The position numbers and the translations under genes are program-made. A stretch of DNA of 54,421 nt, taken from the NCBI GenBank assembly GCA_900473745.1, contig UCMW01000025.1, forward strand, positions 1 to 54,421, given 5' to 3'. This stretch comes from Hyphomicrobiales bacterium. GTDB taxonomy: Bacteria; Pseudomonadota; Alphaproteobacteria; Rhizobiales; Rhizobiaceae. The notes under the pieces are model-generated. The model was not told the DNA's origin. It was given only the letters and a program-made list of their open reading frames with translations, and did no database searches. The stretch's first letter is position 1; every line of letters begins with the position of its first letter. Shown piece after piece: positions 41,807-50,616 of this stretch.

Positions 41807-43720
41807 TCAGCGGAGAGACAGACCTTTGACTGAACTCTTCTTTTTGTCGATCGTCCGTTCGCCCGCGCTGGACGCGGCCCTTACCTTGTCACGGCCTGCC
41901 GCTTTGGCGGCATAGAGAGCCTCGTCGCATTTGCTCAGCAATTGCTGAGGATCATCAACGCTTAGCTCTAGGCTACCAATTCCGATGGAGACAGTAACTC
42001 GCCCCTTCGAACTGGACACGTGTGGGATTTCGAGCATGCGAACACCAGCGGCCAGACGGCCAGCGATTGCGTGTGCCTCGTCTGCAGTTGATCTCGAGAG
42101 AATAACAGCAAACTCCTCTCCCCCATATCGCGCCACAAGATCCAGTTCGCTGCGGCAAGCAGTCTGCAGCACCCTGGCGACCTCACGAAGCACCTGGTCA
42201 CCTGCGGGGTGGCCATAGGTATCGTTGTAGGCTTTGAAGTGGTCGACATCGATCATCAGCAGCGACAGTGGGTTGGAAGCCTCCCTGCAGATCTCGAAAA
42301 TCTCCGCGAACTGCCGGTCAAATATTCGCCGGTTGGCAAGATCCGTCAGCCCATCCTTGCTGGCGAGGCGTTCAAGCTGCGCGACGGCCGCTTTTTTCTC
42401 ACTGATGTCTGAGTACAGTGTAACCCAGCCCCCATCTGCAAGTGCCCGCGTTGTCTTTGAAACCCAACGCCCGTCGCTCAGCACCAGCTCAGAATCTTCA
42501 GCGGCCTCACTCCGCTCAACCTCATCCTGAACCCATGTCAGCGGAGAAAGATCCGCAGCGATCTTAATCTGGCCGCGCAAAACCCCGGCGGTAAGCAATT
42601 CCGCCAGCGTACGGCCCTGACACGTTTCTTCGTCGACATAGGGGAAGAACTCCAAGTATTGCCGGTTCCACATCACAAGCCGCGACTCGCTGTCGAACAT
42701 CGCCAGTCCGTCAGCCATCTCAGCCATCGCGGTCTCGAGAAGAACTTGCGTGGAAATCAGCTCTGCCTGCAGCGTCTTTCGAGTGGTCACATCAGTGGTA
42801 TGGCTGACTATTCCCTTGAGGTGCCCCACCTCATCGAAATAAGGAGCCTTGATTGTGTTCAGCCAGATTGTCCGCCCGTCACGGTTGAACTGCTGTTCCA
42901 GTAGGATTGCTTCAGAGTTTTCGATAAATGCCTGCTCCTGCCGCCAGAACAGTGATGCTTCCTCATCCGTGTAATAGTCGAAATCAGATTTTCCGACCAT
43001 TTCGGCTGCGTCCTTCGCTCCCATCAATCTCGCCGTTGCCTGGTTCGCGATCAAGAAGCGGCCGTCCAGATCCTTGACGCTAAGGGCATCCGGCAGGGCG
43101 CTCACGATCTGCCGGTGGAGCGCGTTGAGCTTGGCATTTTCCCGGCGCGAGCTATCGATGCGGATGAACAAACCCGAGATCATCGTGCCCAGGAAGTTGA
43201 GGAGAAGAAGAACGAAATGCGCATTCTCCTCGATGATCTGCTGCCGGACGTTTGGAGGCAACAGAAACAGGATGAGAAAAGCGACCCCCGCGTTCATCGC
43301 GCTGAATATCAGCACGTGAGGTGCCTGATTGAACCCGCGCTTGGCGAAGTAGTAGCCGGATATAGCGACTGCAAACGCCATCCATATGCCGGCCAATCCA
43401 AGCGCCGCACCCGCCCCGCCGAGCCAGATCCGGTATGCTGACGCTATACCGGCTGCTACCGCAGCACCGACGGGCCCGGATATGAGGCCGACCACAGCGA
43501 CAGGAACAATGCGCAGGTCGAAGCGGAAACCCTCGATCAGCTCACCAGGCATTTGCATTAGAAGTGCAGCAGTACCCCCGAACAAGATGCCGCTAGCCGC
43601 TTTGCGTGCAACTGAGAGCTCGCTATGAGCCCGATCTCTGATGAGAGAACAGATTGTGAGCGTGAGGCTGATCACGCCCAGCTGCGCCAGAAACGTGATC
43701 AGCAAGTTAGACAGTTCCAT
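41807..43720 (-). CDS. 5TM-PAS-PAS-GGDEF diguanylate cyclase
   Basis: A 637-residue protein. The first 195 residues hold five or six membrane segments resembling the LytS-like 5TM module. Two PAS domains follow (about 205-325, with HRQIVSALPDALSVKDLDGRFLIAN, and about 335-450), then a GGDEF domain with DGLTDLANRR, MIDVDHFKAYNDTYGH and RYGGEEF. The catalytic residues are intact; the inhibitory RxxD is shifted (CRSELD) and so probably not functional. A membrane-anchored, multi-input c-di-GMP synthase. It ends with a Lys/Ser-rich tail. Confidence 0.93.
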   Translation of the reverse strand: MELSNLLITFLAQLGVISLTLTICSLIRDRAHSELSVARKAASGILFGGTAALLMQMPGELIEGFRFDLRIVPVAVVGLISGPVGAAVAAGIASAYRIWLGGAGAALGLAGIWMAFAVAISGYYFAKRGFNQAPHVLIFSAMNAGVAFLILFLLPPNVRQQIIEENAHFVLLLLNFLGTMISGLFIRIDSSRRENAKLNALHRQIVSALPDALSVKDLDGRFLIANQATARLMGAKDAAEMVGKSDFDYYTDEEASLFWRQEQAFIENSEAILLEQQFNRDGRTIWLNTIKAPYFDEVGHLKGIVSHTTDVTTRKTLQAELISTQVLLETAMAEMADGLAMFDSESRLVMWNRQYLEFFPYVDEETCQGRTLAELLTAGVLRGQIKIAADLSPLTWVQDEVERSEAAEDSELVLSDGRWVSKTTRALADGGWVTLYSDISEKKAAVAQLERLASKDGLTDLANRRIFDRQFAEIFEICREASNPLSLLMIDVDHFKAYNDTYGHPAGDQVLREVARVLQTACRSELDLVARYGGEEFAVILSRSTADEAHAIAGRLAAGVRMLEIPHVSSSKGRVTVSIGIGSLELSVDDPQQLLSKCDEALYAAKAAGRDKVRAASSAGERTIDKKKSSVKGLSLR

Positions 43721-43734
43721 TGAGGTTGGTCCTG

Positions 43735-45610
43735 TTACGCCGCACTTCTGGTTACACCCGGTGAGCCTGCGCCTTTGCCAACGTCCGGCTGATGCTCCAA
43801 TAGATTTACATCCCGAACCTTTGATCGCCGGTTCAGCACAAAGCTGTTCACGAGACCCGACAAATGCGTCGACGCCGAAGATAGTGTATGGCTCAGTGCC
43901 GTCGTCTCTTCGACCATGGCAGCGTTTTGCTGCGTCATCTGATCGAGCTCGTTCACCGTAATGCTGATCTCCTTCAACCCTGCGGACTGTTCGACAGCAG
44001 CCGTCGAGATTGCGTCGATGTTCTTGTCGATCGAGGAAACGAAGTCGTCGATGCGCGCAAGTGCATGACCGGTTTCGTCGACAAGCTTTACGCCCACCGT
44101 CACCTGTTTACCGGAATTGGAGACAAGCGACTTGATCTCCTTGGCGGCGACCGCTGACCGCTGTGCCAATTCCCGCACTTCCTGTGCAACGACGGCGAAC
44201 CCCTTACCGGCGTCCCCTGCCCTTGCAGCCTCGACCCCGGCATTCAGGGCGAGCAAGTTGGTCTGGAAGGCAATCTCATCGATCACTCCAATGATCTGCC
44301 CGATTTCGGTTGCAGATTGGGCAATGTTCTTCATCGCTTCGATTGCGTTTTGAACGACGCGTCCAGAGTCTTCCGTACAGAGCTTTGCCTCGGCCACCAG
44401 TTTCCTCGTTTCGCTACTACGCTCGGAGGATTGGGCGACCGTGACCGCTACCTGCTCAAGAGCGGCCGATGTCTCCTCCAGTGCTGCTGCCTGCTGCTCT
44501 GTGCGCTTGGCAAGGCTGTCAGACGCTGACCGCATCTCCAGGCCATTCTCATGGATAGCTTGAGTCGTTTCGAGAACCTGTACGAGCGTGACCTGGAAGG
44601 CATCAAGGGCGTTGTTGAAATCGTGCCGAAGCGGCTCGAAGTCGGACATGAAGGGATCATCGATCGTGAAGCGGATATTGCATTGGGCAAGGCGCGCCAG
44701 TCCTGCACCCAGCGTCTCGACCACATGCGAAAGCGCCTCAGCCTGCTCAGCCATCTCGGTTGCTCGGCGCTGCTGCTTACTGGCCGCGACTGCACGCATC
44801 TCATCTGTCTCAAGGCGCATGCGCTTGCGCTCAAGTGCCGCCTGTCGAAAAACCTCGACCGAATGGGCAATCTCTCCGATTTCATCACTTCTTTGGGCGA
44901 ACGGCACCTCCTTGGTCAGGTCTCCGCCCGCCAGGTGGGCCATGTAGCCAGCGATCACCTTCAACGGATTAATGGCCCGCCGGCGGAAATACCAGATCCC
45001 AGCGATGAACAGAAACGGAAAATCCGCTGCCCAGAACGGCCAGACGCTCAAGCAATGCTGAGGTAGCCGTCGCGCCATTTTCTTCACTGACCAGATGTGT
45101 GTTGGCCATCTGGACAAGTTCGCGCACAGCGGTGTCATGGGCCCAAAACTTCTCTCCGAGGTCGCTGATCGCACTGCGAACGCGTTCAGCGTCCCCGGAG
45201 CTCAGAGCAGCCTGAAATTGCTCCTAATAGGAGCTCCAAAACACGTCCCCCTTGACCAGCACGTCCTCGGCCAGCTTTTTCTTCAGCCCATCGGGCAGGT
45301 TGGACCCCTGCCAATAGGCGCGGCGAGCTTCATAGTCTGTGGCCAGTGCATCAATCTTCGTAGCAGACTGTTCTGCCTTCCTCGGATCGAGCGTTGCTTC
45401 ACTGGACAGCATGTAAGCCTCAACCAGATAGAGCGGAGGAGGCAAAATATCTGCAACAAGGTCTTTCCCATCAATGATGCCGTTGTAGATCGGTCCTTTC
45501 ACCTTCAGCTGAGACAGGGTGTAGCTCTGAAGGCCAATGGATGTGGCAAGCCCCACGACGACGACGACAGCGAAGCCGAGAAGCAAGCGAGCGATGGTGA
45601 TTTTCGGCAT
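43735..45610 (-). pseudogene. Methyl-accepting chemotaxis protein broken by amber codon and frameshift
   Basis: The gene starts at 45610 (MPKITIARLLLGFAVVVVVG, first TM). It reads through a periplasmic domain to an in-frame TAG at 45224-45226 (DVFWSSY, stop). The same frame continues sensibly past the stop (EQFQAALSSGDAERV...GEKFWAHDTAVREL). Near 45020 it must then change frame to enter TM2 (FPFLFIAGIWYF), HAMP (INPLKVIAGYMAHLAGGDLT) and an intact signalling domain to 43735. Two lesions thus separate sensor and signalling halves. A protein from the 3' part alone would lack the sensor. It neighbours two intact receptors and may be a decaying paralogue, or the amber could be read through. Confidence 0.85.
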
Positions 45611-45850
45611 AAGGGTCCCCTGAGGCGACGGACAAACGTTCGACCTCATTTAAAATCAGAATTCTCTAATTTCTCGTTAGCTTGAAAACCGACAATCATC
45701 ACTTTTGTATGCGTCTTTCGTCGCGGCGGGCTCAGATCGACTTTCTCAGGTGCTGGATTTTTTATTTAAGCATGTTACCACCTTCGAATGAGAGGCGCTC
45801 GTAGCCTAGGTTGCTCGAGCGAGCTTCCTCACATCAGGAGGGGGACGACG

Positions 45851-46164
45851 TTGAGCAAAGACAACGATCACATTGCCAAAGCTTGCACAGCCCTGATTGA
45901 GCGTACCGAAACGCTTTCAAAGCAGATTATCGCACTCATCAACCTGAATGCTCTTTTGCTCCGCGAGGTCTCTCTCTCTCTCAACCCGAGCCCTTGGCGC
46001 ATTTCGCGAAACTGGAAGCAGAGCTTGGTGGGCTAGGCGAAGCGATCGCCGTCGCAACCCGTCAGTACAGCGATGTGGTCGTTTCCTCCGAGGCTATTAC
46101 AGAGGTGTTCGAAAAGGCCCTTCGCCAAGCCCGAGGCTTGCTGGAAAACGCTCCTACGAAGTGA
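45851..46164 (+). pseudogene. Small gene out of frame across a TC-repeat tract, possibly phase-variable
   Basis: A TTG at 45851 follows a strong AGGAGGGGG. The frame reads SKDNDHIAKACTALIERTETL...LLREVSLSL and then meets a tract of seven TC units (45969-45982), after which it runs out at 46036. If one TC unit is lost (or two are gained) the frame continues as QPEPLAHFAKLEAELGGLGEAIA...ALRQARGLLENAPTK to 46164, a natural 104-residue, mostly helical protein. It is thus either a frameshifted gene or one switched by slipped-strand mispairing. No family recognised; helical content and its position next to a chemoreceptor suggest a small signalling partner, but this is only inference. Confidence 0.6.
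45969..45982 (+). repeat. (TC)7 dinucleotide tract inside a coding frame
   Basis: Seven uninterrupted TC units. The two coding halves either side are offset by exactly the amount that loss of one unit would correct. Confidence 0.9.
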
Positions 46165-46556
46165 TCTCCATCAAGAGGATCGAGCACGGGCCATCACTGT
46201 AGGCCCCTGATGAGTTGCGGTCGAAGATCGCCTGATTGGCATCCAAACCGCGAGCTGCAGGGATGGTGGCGCTGCTCAACAGTTTTTCGCTATTTAATGA
46301 TTTTCATGTATCTCACGTCGTTTTTGCCGACATGGAGGAACTGCCCGCCACTTGTGACGATCATCGCCGTTAGTAGTCGCTAGACCACGCCATGGACACA
46401 TCGCATGCGTTGGCGAGGAGGTTACCTCCTCTCCCCCAGAGCGCTGCGGGTCCAACTGCCAGTGCGATCAGTCGGTGGTCGTGCCATTGAAACTTTTCCG
46501 AGACCCCCTCCGTCCACTCAAGTGTGAATTAATCTGAGATCCTGGGAGGATTACAA
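46165..46556. other. Gene-free stretch before the fasciclin gene
   Basis: A 392-base gap with an 8-bp palindrome, GAGGAGGT / ACCTCCTC (46415-46422 and 46424-46431), which might be an operator or small terminator. The end carries GGGAGGATT, the fasciclin gene's ribosome site. No gene seen. Confidence 0.35.
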
Positions 46557-47111
46557 ATGCCTACAAATCTTCGGAAATTGTTACTCGCCGCCGGCTGTGT
46601 TCTTGCCTTGGCAGGCACGGCAGCTGCCGAGAACCCCATGGTGGGTGGCGCGCCGATGTTCGCCGATAAAAACATCGTCCAGAATGCGGTAAATTCAAAG
46701 GACCACACAACTCTGGTGGCCGCGGTGAAGGCCGCTGACCTTGTTGACGTACTTCAGTCGGCCGGGCCATTCACCGTATTCGCACCCGTGAATGCTGCAT
46801 TCGAAAAACTACCTGCTGGCACCGTCGATACCTTGTTGATGCCGAAGAACAAGGACGCTCTCGTCAAAGTGCTGACATCGCACGTCGTAGCCGGCAAGCT
46901 GTCTGCAGCCGACCTTGCGCGGCGGGCCAAGGCAAACGGAGGACGCTACAACATGCAAAGCGTCAGCGGAGCTCCATTGACGGCTGTTCTACGGGGCACC
47001 AAAGTCTATATCTTCGATCAATCCGGCGGCGCTAGCCTTGTCACAATTGCTGACGTGAACCAATCGAACGGCGTCATTCATGTCGTGAATCGCGTGCTGT
47101 TGCCACGCTGA
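46557..47111 (+). CDS. Secreted fasciclin (FAS1)-domain protein
   Basis: A 184-residue protein: signal peptide 1-24 (ending TAAA) and one FAS1 domain (about 38-182) with the typical NTLVAAVKAADL-like first helix, the conserved FTVFAPVNAAFEKLP box and the closing NGVIHVVNRVLLPR. FAS1 proteins act in adhesion or the envelope; rhizobial members include symbiotically induced Nex18-type proteins. GGGAGG precedes the ATG. It heads a group of envelope redox genes on the same strand. Confidence 0.94.
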   Translation: MPTNLRKLLLAAGCVLALAGTAAAENPMVGGAPMFADKNIVQNAVNSKDHTTLVAAVKAADLVDVLQSAGPFTVFAPVNAAFEKLPAGTVDTLLMPKNKDALVKVLTSHVVAGKLSAADLARRAKANGGRYNMQSVSGAPLTAVLRGTKVYIFDQSGGASLVTIADVNQSNGVIHVVNRVLLPR

Positions 47112-47196
47112 TCCGATCGATGAGCAAGGCGGGTGAATTCATCCGCCTTGCCTGAAAAATAAACCTATTTTTCGGCTCGGTTTCAGGAACTTTACG

Positions 47197-48039
47197 ATGT
47201 CCAATAATGACCGACCGAATGGAGGCTCTCTGATCTACCGACAGTCGGTATGGACGAGGACATGTCACTGGATCTGGGCAGCCTGCCTTTTTTTTCTGGC
47301 GCTAAGCGGCCTGCAAATCTTTAACGCCTACCCACAGCTGGACATCGGAATTGAGTCCGGGTTCGAATATAAGAACTCAATACTCGAGATCGGCGCGCGC
47401 CAGGTTGGTGGCGAGGTCCGAGGTATCACTCGTGTGTTCGATATCGAGTTCGATACGACGGGTGTTCTGGGTTTCTCCAACGGAAAAATCCAAGCAATCC
47501 CTGCAGCTTTGACCATTCCCTGCAGCCAAAGTCTCGCAACCGGACGGGCCGTTCACTTCTTTTTCGCTTGGTTGTTGGTCATAACCATAGCTGTCTGGTT
47601 CATCGCGAGCTTTGTCAACGGGCACCTGCGGCAGCTAGTGCCAAGCCGGAGCGACCTTCATATGATCGGGCCAGAAATTGCTAGTCACGCCCAATTACGA
47701 TTTCATCACCGGCGCCACTATGGAGCGCTTCAGAAGCTGACATACGGTGGTGTGATGTTCTTTTTAATCCCCCTGATGATCATGACCGGACTTTCGATGT
47801 CACCCAGCTTCAACGCATTCGCCCCCTGGATGCTCGACATGTTTGGCGGACGGCAAACGGCACGGACCTTACATTTCCTGGTCATGTTGTCGCTGTTGGG
47901 GTTTTTCTTCATCCACGTTGTAATGGTGCTTGCCTCGGGACCGCTGAACGGACTTCGCTCCATGGTCACTGGCTGGTACCGGATAGACCCCGAAGAGCAC
48001 CGGCCCGGGTCACCACCAGACAGTCGGAAGGAGACCTGA
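47197..48039 (+). CDS. Di-heme cytochrome b561-type membrane protein
   Basis: A 280-residue protein with four main membrane helices and histidines placed for two b-hemes: RTCHWIWAACLF (TM1), GRAVHFFFAWLLV (TM2), the YGGVMFFLIPLMIMTG helix, and TLHFLVMLSLLGFFFIHVVMV (TM4, two His). A periplasmic loop of about 70 residues separates TM1 and TM2. Such cytochromes transfer quinol electrons to periplasmic molybdopterin enzymes; the next gene, one base away, encodes one, so the two are presumably partners. Confidence 0.92.
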   Translation: MSNNDRPNGGSLIYRQSVWTRTCHWIWAACLFFLALSGLQIFNAYPQLDIGIESGFEYKNSILEIGARQVGGEVRGITRVFDIEFDTTGVLGFSNGKIQAIPAALTIPCSQSLATGRAVHFFFAWLLVITIAVWFIASFVNGHLRQLVPSRSDLHMIGPEIASHAQLRFHHRRHYGALQKLTYGGVMFFLIPLMIMTGLSMSPSFNAFAPWMLDMFGGRQTARTLHFLVMLSLLGFFFIHVVMVLASGPLNGLRSMVTGWYRIDPEEHRPGSPPDSRKET

Positions 48040-48040
48040 C

Positions 48041-48832
48041 ATGCATGGCGCCCGTTTCGACCGCCGTCGCTTCTTGCAGAGTAGCTTACTTGGTGCCTCG
48101 AGCATCGCACTTACAGGCTGCGACGTCTTCGACGGGGCAACCGACCCGCAGTCGACATTAAGGACTGTTTTCGAAGCCGCCAGCGGTCTGACCTATCGCT
48201 CCCAGCGCTTGCTCGGTGGCGCTCATACTCTGGCACCCGAATATACCAAGGCCGACATCCGCCAGACCCAGCATCCAAACGGCAGCGTTTTGCCTGACGC
48301 AGAAGACTACCTCGAAATGGCGCGCGATAACTTTGCTAGTTTCAAGCTCGCAATAGAAGGTTTGGTTGCTAGGCCTACCACGTTTTCGCGCGAGGCACTG
48401 TTGGCCATGCCAGCTCGCACTCAGATCACCCGGCATGACTGCGTGGAGGGCTGGTCATGCATCGCCGAGTGGACCGGTGTCCCGTTAGGTATGGTTCTCG
48501 ATCAGGCTCGACCGAAGACAAACGCCCGCTACGTGGTCTTCCATTGCTACGATGTTATTGAACGCAGTCTTTCTGGCGCCATCACCTACTATGAAAGTAT
48601 CGACATGATCGATGCTTATCATCCACAGACGATATTGGCGTACGGCCTCAACGGCGCAGCTCTACCCATCGCCAATGGGGCACCGCTGCGGGTGAGAGTG
48701 GAACGTCAGCTAGGATATAAGATGGCCAAGTTCGTGCATACGATAGAATTGGCCGAGAGCCTGACGCATTTGGGGCTCGGCAAGGGCAGCTATTGGGCTG
48801 ACCGCGGCTACGAATGGTATGCCGGCATCTAG
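48041..48832 (+). CDS. Tat-exported molybdopterin oxidoreductase (sulfite oxidase/MsrP fold), lipoprotein
   Basis: A 263-residue protein. The twin-arginine motif DRRRFLQSS (7-15) and the lipobox ALTGC (C27) predict Tat export and lipid anchoring. The SUOX-type fold is marked by HDCVEGWSCIAEWTGVPL; C140 would ligate molybdenum. YYESIDMIDAYHPQTILAYGLNG and HGAPLR-like NGAPLRVRVERQLGYKMAKFV complete the family signature. With the preceding cytochrome b it would form a membrane-bound reductase, perhaps acting like MsrP on oxidised methionine, or on another sulfoxide; the substrate is uncertain. Confidence 0.93.
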   Translation: MHGARFDRRRFLQSSLLGASSIALTGCDVFDGATDPQSTLRTVFEAASGLTYRSQRLLGGAHTLAPEYTKADIRQTQHPNGSVLPDAEDYLEMARDNFASFKLAIEGLVARPTTFSREALLAMPARTQITRHDCVEGWSCIAEWTGVPLGMVLDQARPKTNARYVVFHCYDVIERSLSGAITYYESIDMIDAYHPQTILAYGLNGAALPIANGAPLRVRVERQLGYKMAKFVHTIELAESLTHLGLGKGSYWADRGYEWYAGI

Positions 48833-48907
48833 ACACCCGCCCGGTTACGCGGTGCCTTCGAACACGAACCCATCCACGAATGAACTCACGAGATCCGGAG
48901 CTGTAAG

Positions 48908-49015
48908 ATGCAAGCGGACGTCCTCCCTGATATTGCCCTGTTGGTCGGACGTCTGCTTACAGTAGCGCTATTTTTCAGCGGAGCCGTGCAAAAAGCACTC
49001 GGACCCGACAATTGA
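48908..49015 (+). pseudogene. Truncated DoxX-family copy
   Basis: A 35-codon frame (MQADVLPDIALLVGRLLTVALFF...GAVQKALGPDN, stop) closely matching the first 35 residues of the intact DoxX at 49166 (ADIALLVGRLLIAALFLGGAAQKAFSPED). It stops after the first membrane helix. It is a partial tandem duplicate rather than a working gene. Confidence 0.75.
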
Positions 49016-49165
49016 CCTCAGCCGCTGAACTTTCTCCACGACTTAGGGGCGGAACAGTAAGCCAATCGACCGCAGATGATACCCTCGGTTCTCTGCACCC
49101 CAGTAGTGGTGCAATTAGAGTTGAATGCGACAAACCCAACGCCCAACAAAGAAGCGAACGAAAAA

Positions 49166-49570
49166 ATGAGCCGCGCAAGGGAAAGACAGGTTTATGCGGA
49201 CATTGCTCTGCTCGTCGGGCGGCTGCTCATCGCTGCGCTATTTCTGGGTGGCGCGGCGCAAAAAGCTTTCTCACCTGAGGACGCTCAAAGACTGCTGGCG
49301 ATGCAGGGATTGCCGATCTCACTGGTATGGCCGGCATTGATGTTCAACCTGGCGGCCGGGGTGCTACTGACACTTGGCCTAGGTGTCCAGCCTCTATCAG
49401 TACTCCTCGCGGCCTACTGTGGCGCCACTAGTTTTTTTCATCTAATACCGAGCGATGCTTGGCAGATGTCCATTTTCGTAAAAAACTGGGCGATCGCCGG
49501 CGGCTGCTTGGGAATGGCGGTCGCAGGGCCGGGCCGCTATGCATTGTCTCACAATAAAGAAACTAGCTGA
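49166..49570 (+). CDS. DoxX-family membrane protein
   Basis: A 134-residue protein with four membrane helices: DIALLVGRLLIAALFLGGAAQKAF, LVWPALMFNLAAGVLLTLG, LSVLLAAYCGATSFFHLI and WAIAGGCLGMAVAG. The start at 49166 (MSRARERQVY) is chosen by alignment with the family; the frame is open 30 codons further back. DoxX-like proteins are often encoded beside redox enzymes of the envelope, which fits the cytochrome b/molybdoenzyme genes upstream. Specific function unknown. Confidence 0.88.
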   Translation: MSRARERQVYADIALLVGRLLIAALFLGGAAQKAFSPEDAQRLLAMQGLPISLVWPALMFNLAAGVLLTLGLGVQPLSVLLAAYCGATSFFHLIPSDAWQMSIFVKNWAIAGGCLGMAVAGPGRYALSHNKETS

Positions 49571-49580
49571 CGCGCGCCCC

Positions 49581-49761
49581 AAGGCTCAAATTCCAGAGAT
49601 CAATAGGTGTTCCCTCACTAGGAATCTTAACCTTAGATGTCCCGAACTGCGAACACATTAAGGATCTGCAGCAGGCACACCTCGCCTGGGACGAGCGGGA
49701 AAAATTCGTGCCAGCAGCGATTGGCCGGTTCTTTGCTCCCGCGGAGGAGCGAATGAGCTGA
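49581..49761 (+). pseudogene. Possible 3' remnant of an unknown gene before IS66
   Basis: A frame without a start reads LGILTLDVPNCEHIKDLQQAHLAWDEREKFVPA...APAEERMS and stops about 30 bases before the IS66 left end. It looks coding in composition but is too short to identify. It may be the tail of a gene deleted in rearrangement; chance is also possible. Confidence 0.3.
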
Positions 49762-49876
49762 AGGAGATCGTTATCCAGGCTGTTGATCAAAGTAACCGGT
49801 GTTTTACCCCCACATTGTCGTCAACCGCCTGATCTGTGATCGAACATTCCGTGGATGAGCGACAAGGAGTTTCTCC

Positions 49877-50266
49877 ATGGAGTCTACGTTGGAGGTTCTC
49901 ACAACGCGGCGGAGCCGACGCGAGGCGCATCGCCAATGGCCAAATGACGTCAAGGCACGGATTGTTTCGGAGAGCTTGCGGCCAGGCGCGACGGTGAATG
50001 AAGTCGCGGAACGCTATGGGCTGAAGGCCAACCACCTGTCGTCGTGGCGCACGCTGGCGCGGCAAGGTAAACTTGTGTTGCCTGAGCCAGAAGACGCGGT
50101 CGAGTTCGCGGCAATGGTTGTCGAGCCGCCGTCGCCTGAGTTGCCGATGGTCAAGGCTGCCACGCGCCCCGAGATTGTCTTCGGTCCCGTCACGATCCGC
50201 CTGGAGGAAGGTGCGTCAGCGTCCCGGATTGCGGCTATCGCTTGCGCCCTGGCGGAGACGACATGA
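49877..50266 (+). CDS. tnpA: IS66 TnpA (OrfA) accessory protein
   Basis: A 129-residue protein with an HTH_Tnp/IS66 OrfA-type N-terminal domain: NDVKARIVSESLRPGATVNEVAERYGLKANHLSSWRTLARQGKL is a helix-turn-helix that presumably binds the element's ends. The C-terminal half is a small proline/valine-rich region. The stop overlaps tnpB by four bases. Confidence 0.92.
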   Translation: MESTLEVLTTRRSRREAHRQWPNDVKARIVSESLRPGATVNEVAERYGLKANHLSSWRTLARQGKLVLPEPEDAVEFAAMVVEPPSPELPMVKAATRPEIVFGPVTIRLEEGASASRIAAIACALAETT

Positions 50267-50616
50267 TCTTTCCGTCGAACCGCGTGCGGATCATGGTGGC
50301 GACAAAACCTGTCGACTTCCGCAAGGGTCATGACGGCTTGACGGCTTTGGTGAAGAACGAGCTGCACAAGGACCCGTTCACCGGAACGGTCTTCGTGTTC
50401 CGGTCTCGCAAGGCGGACCGCTTGAAGCTGATCTACTGGGATGGCTCCGGAATCGTCATGGCCTACAAACGGCTTGAAGAGCACACATTCACCTGGCCGG
50501 GCATCAAAGATGGATTGATGACACTCACCCACGCCCAGTTCGAAGCGCTGTTCGCAGGCCTCGATTGGCGGCGGGTTCATGCCGTCCAGACAAGAACCCC
50601 GGAGGCCATCGAATAG
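50263..50616 (+). CDS. tnpB: IS66 TnpB (OrfB) accessory protein
   Basis: A 117-residue protein of the IS66 Orf2 family, starting at 50263 (MIFPSNRVRIMVATKPVDFRKG) in ATGA overlap with tnpA. The family signature includes VDFRKGHDGL, FVFRSRKADRLKLIYWDGSG and LEEHTFTWP. Needed for IS66 transposition with an unclear molecular role. Not related to the TnpB nuclease of IS200/IS605 elements. Confidence 0.95.
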   Translation: MIFPSNRVRIMVATKPVDFRKGHDGLTALVKNELHKDPFTGTVFVFRSRKADRLKLIYWDGSGIVMAYKRLEEHTFTWPGIKDGLMTLTHAQFEALFAGLDWRRVHAVQTRTPEAIE

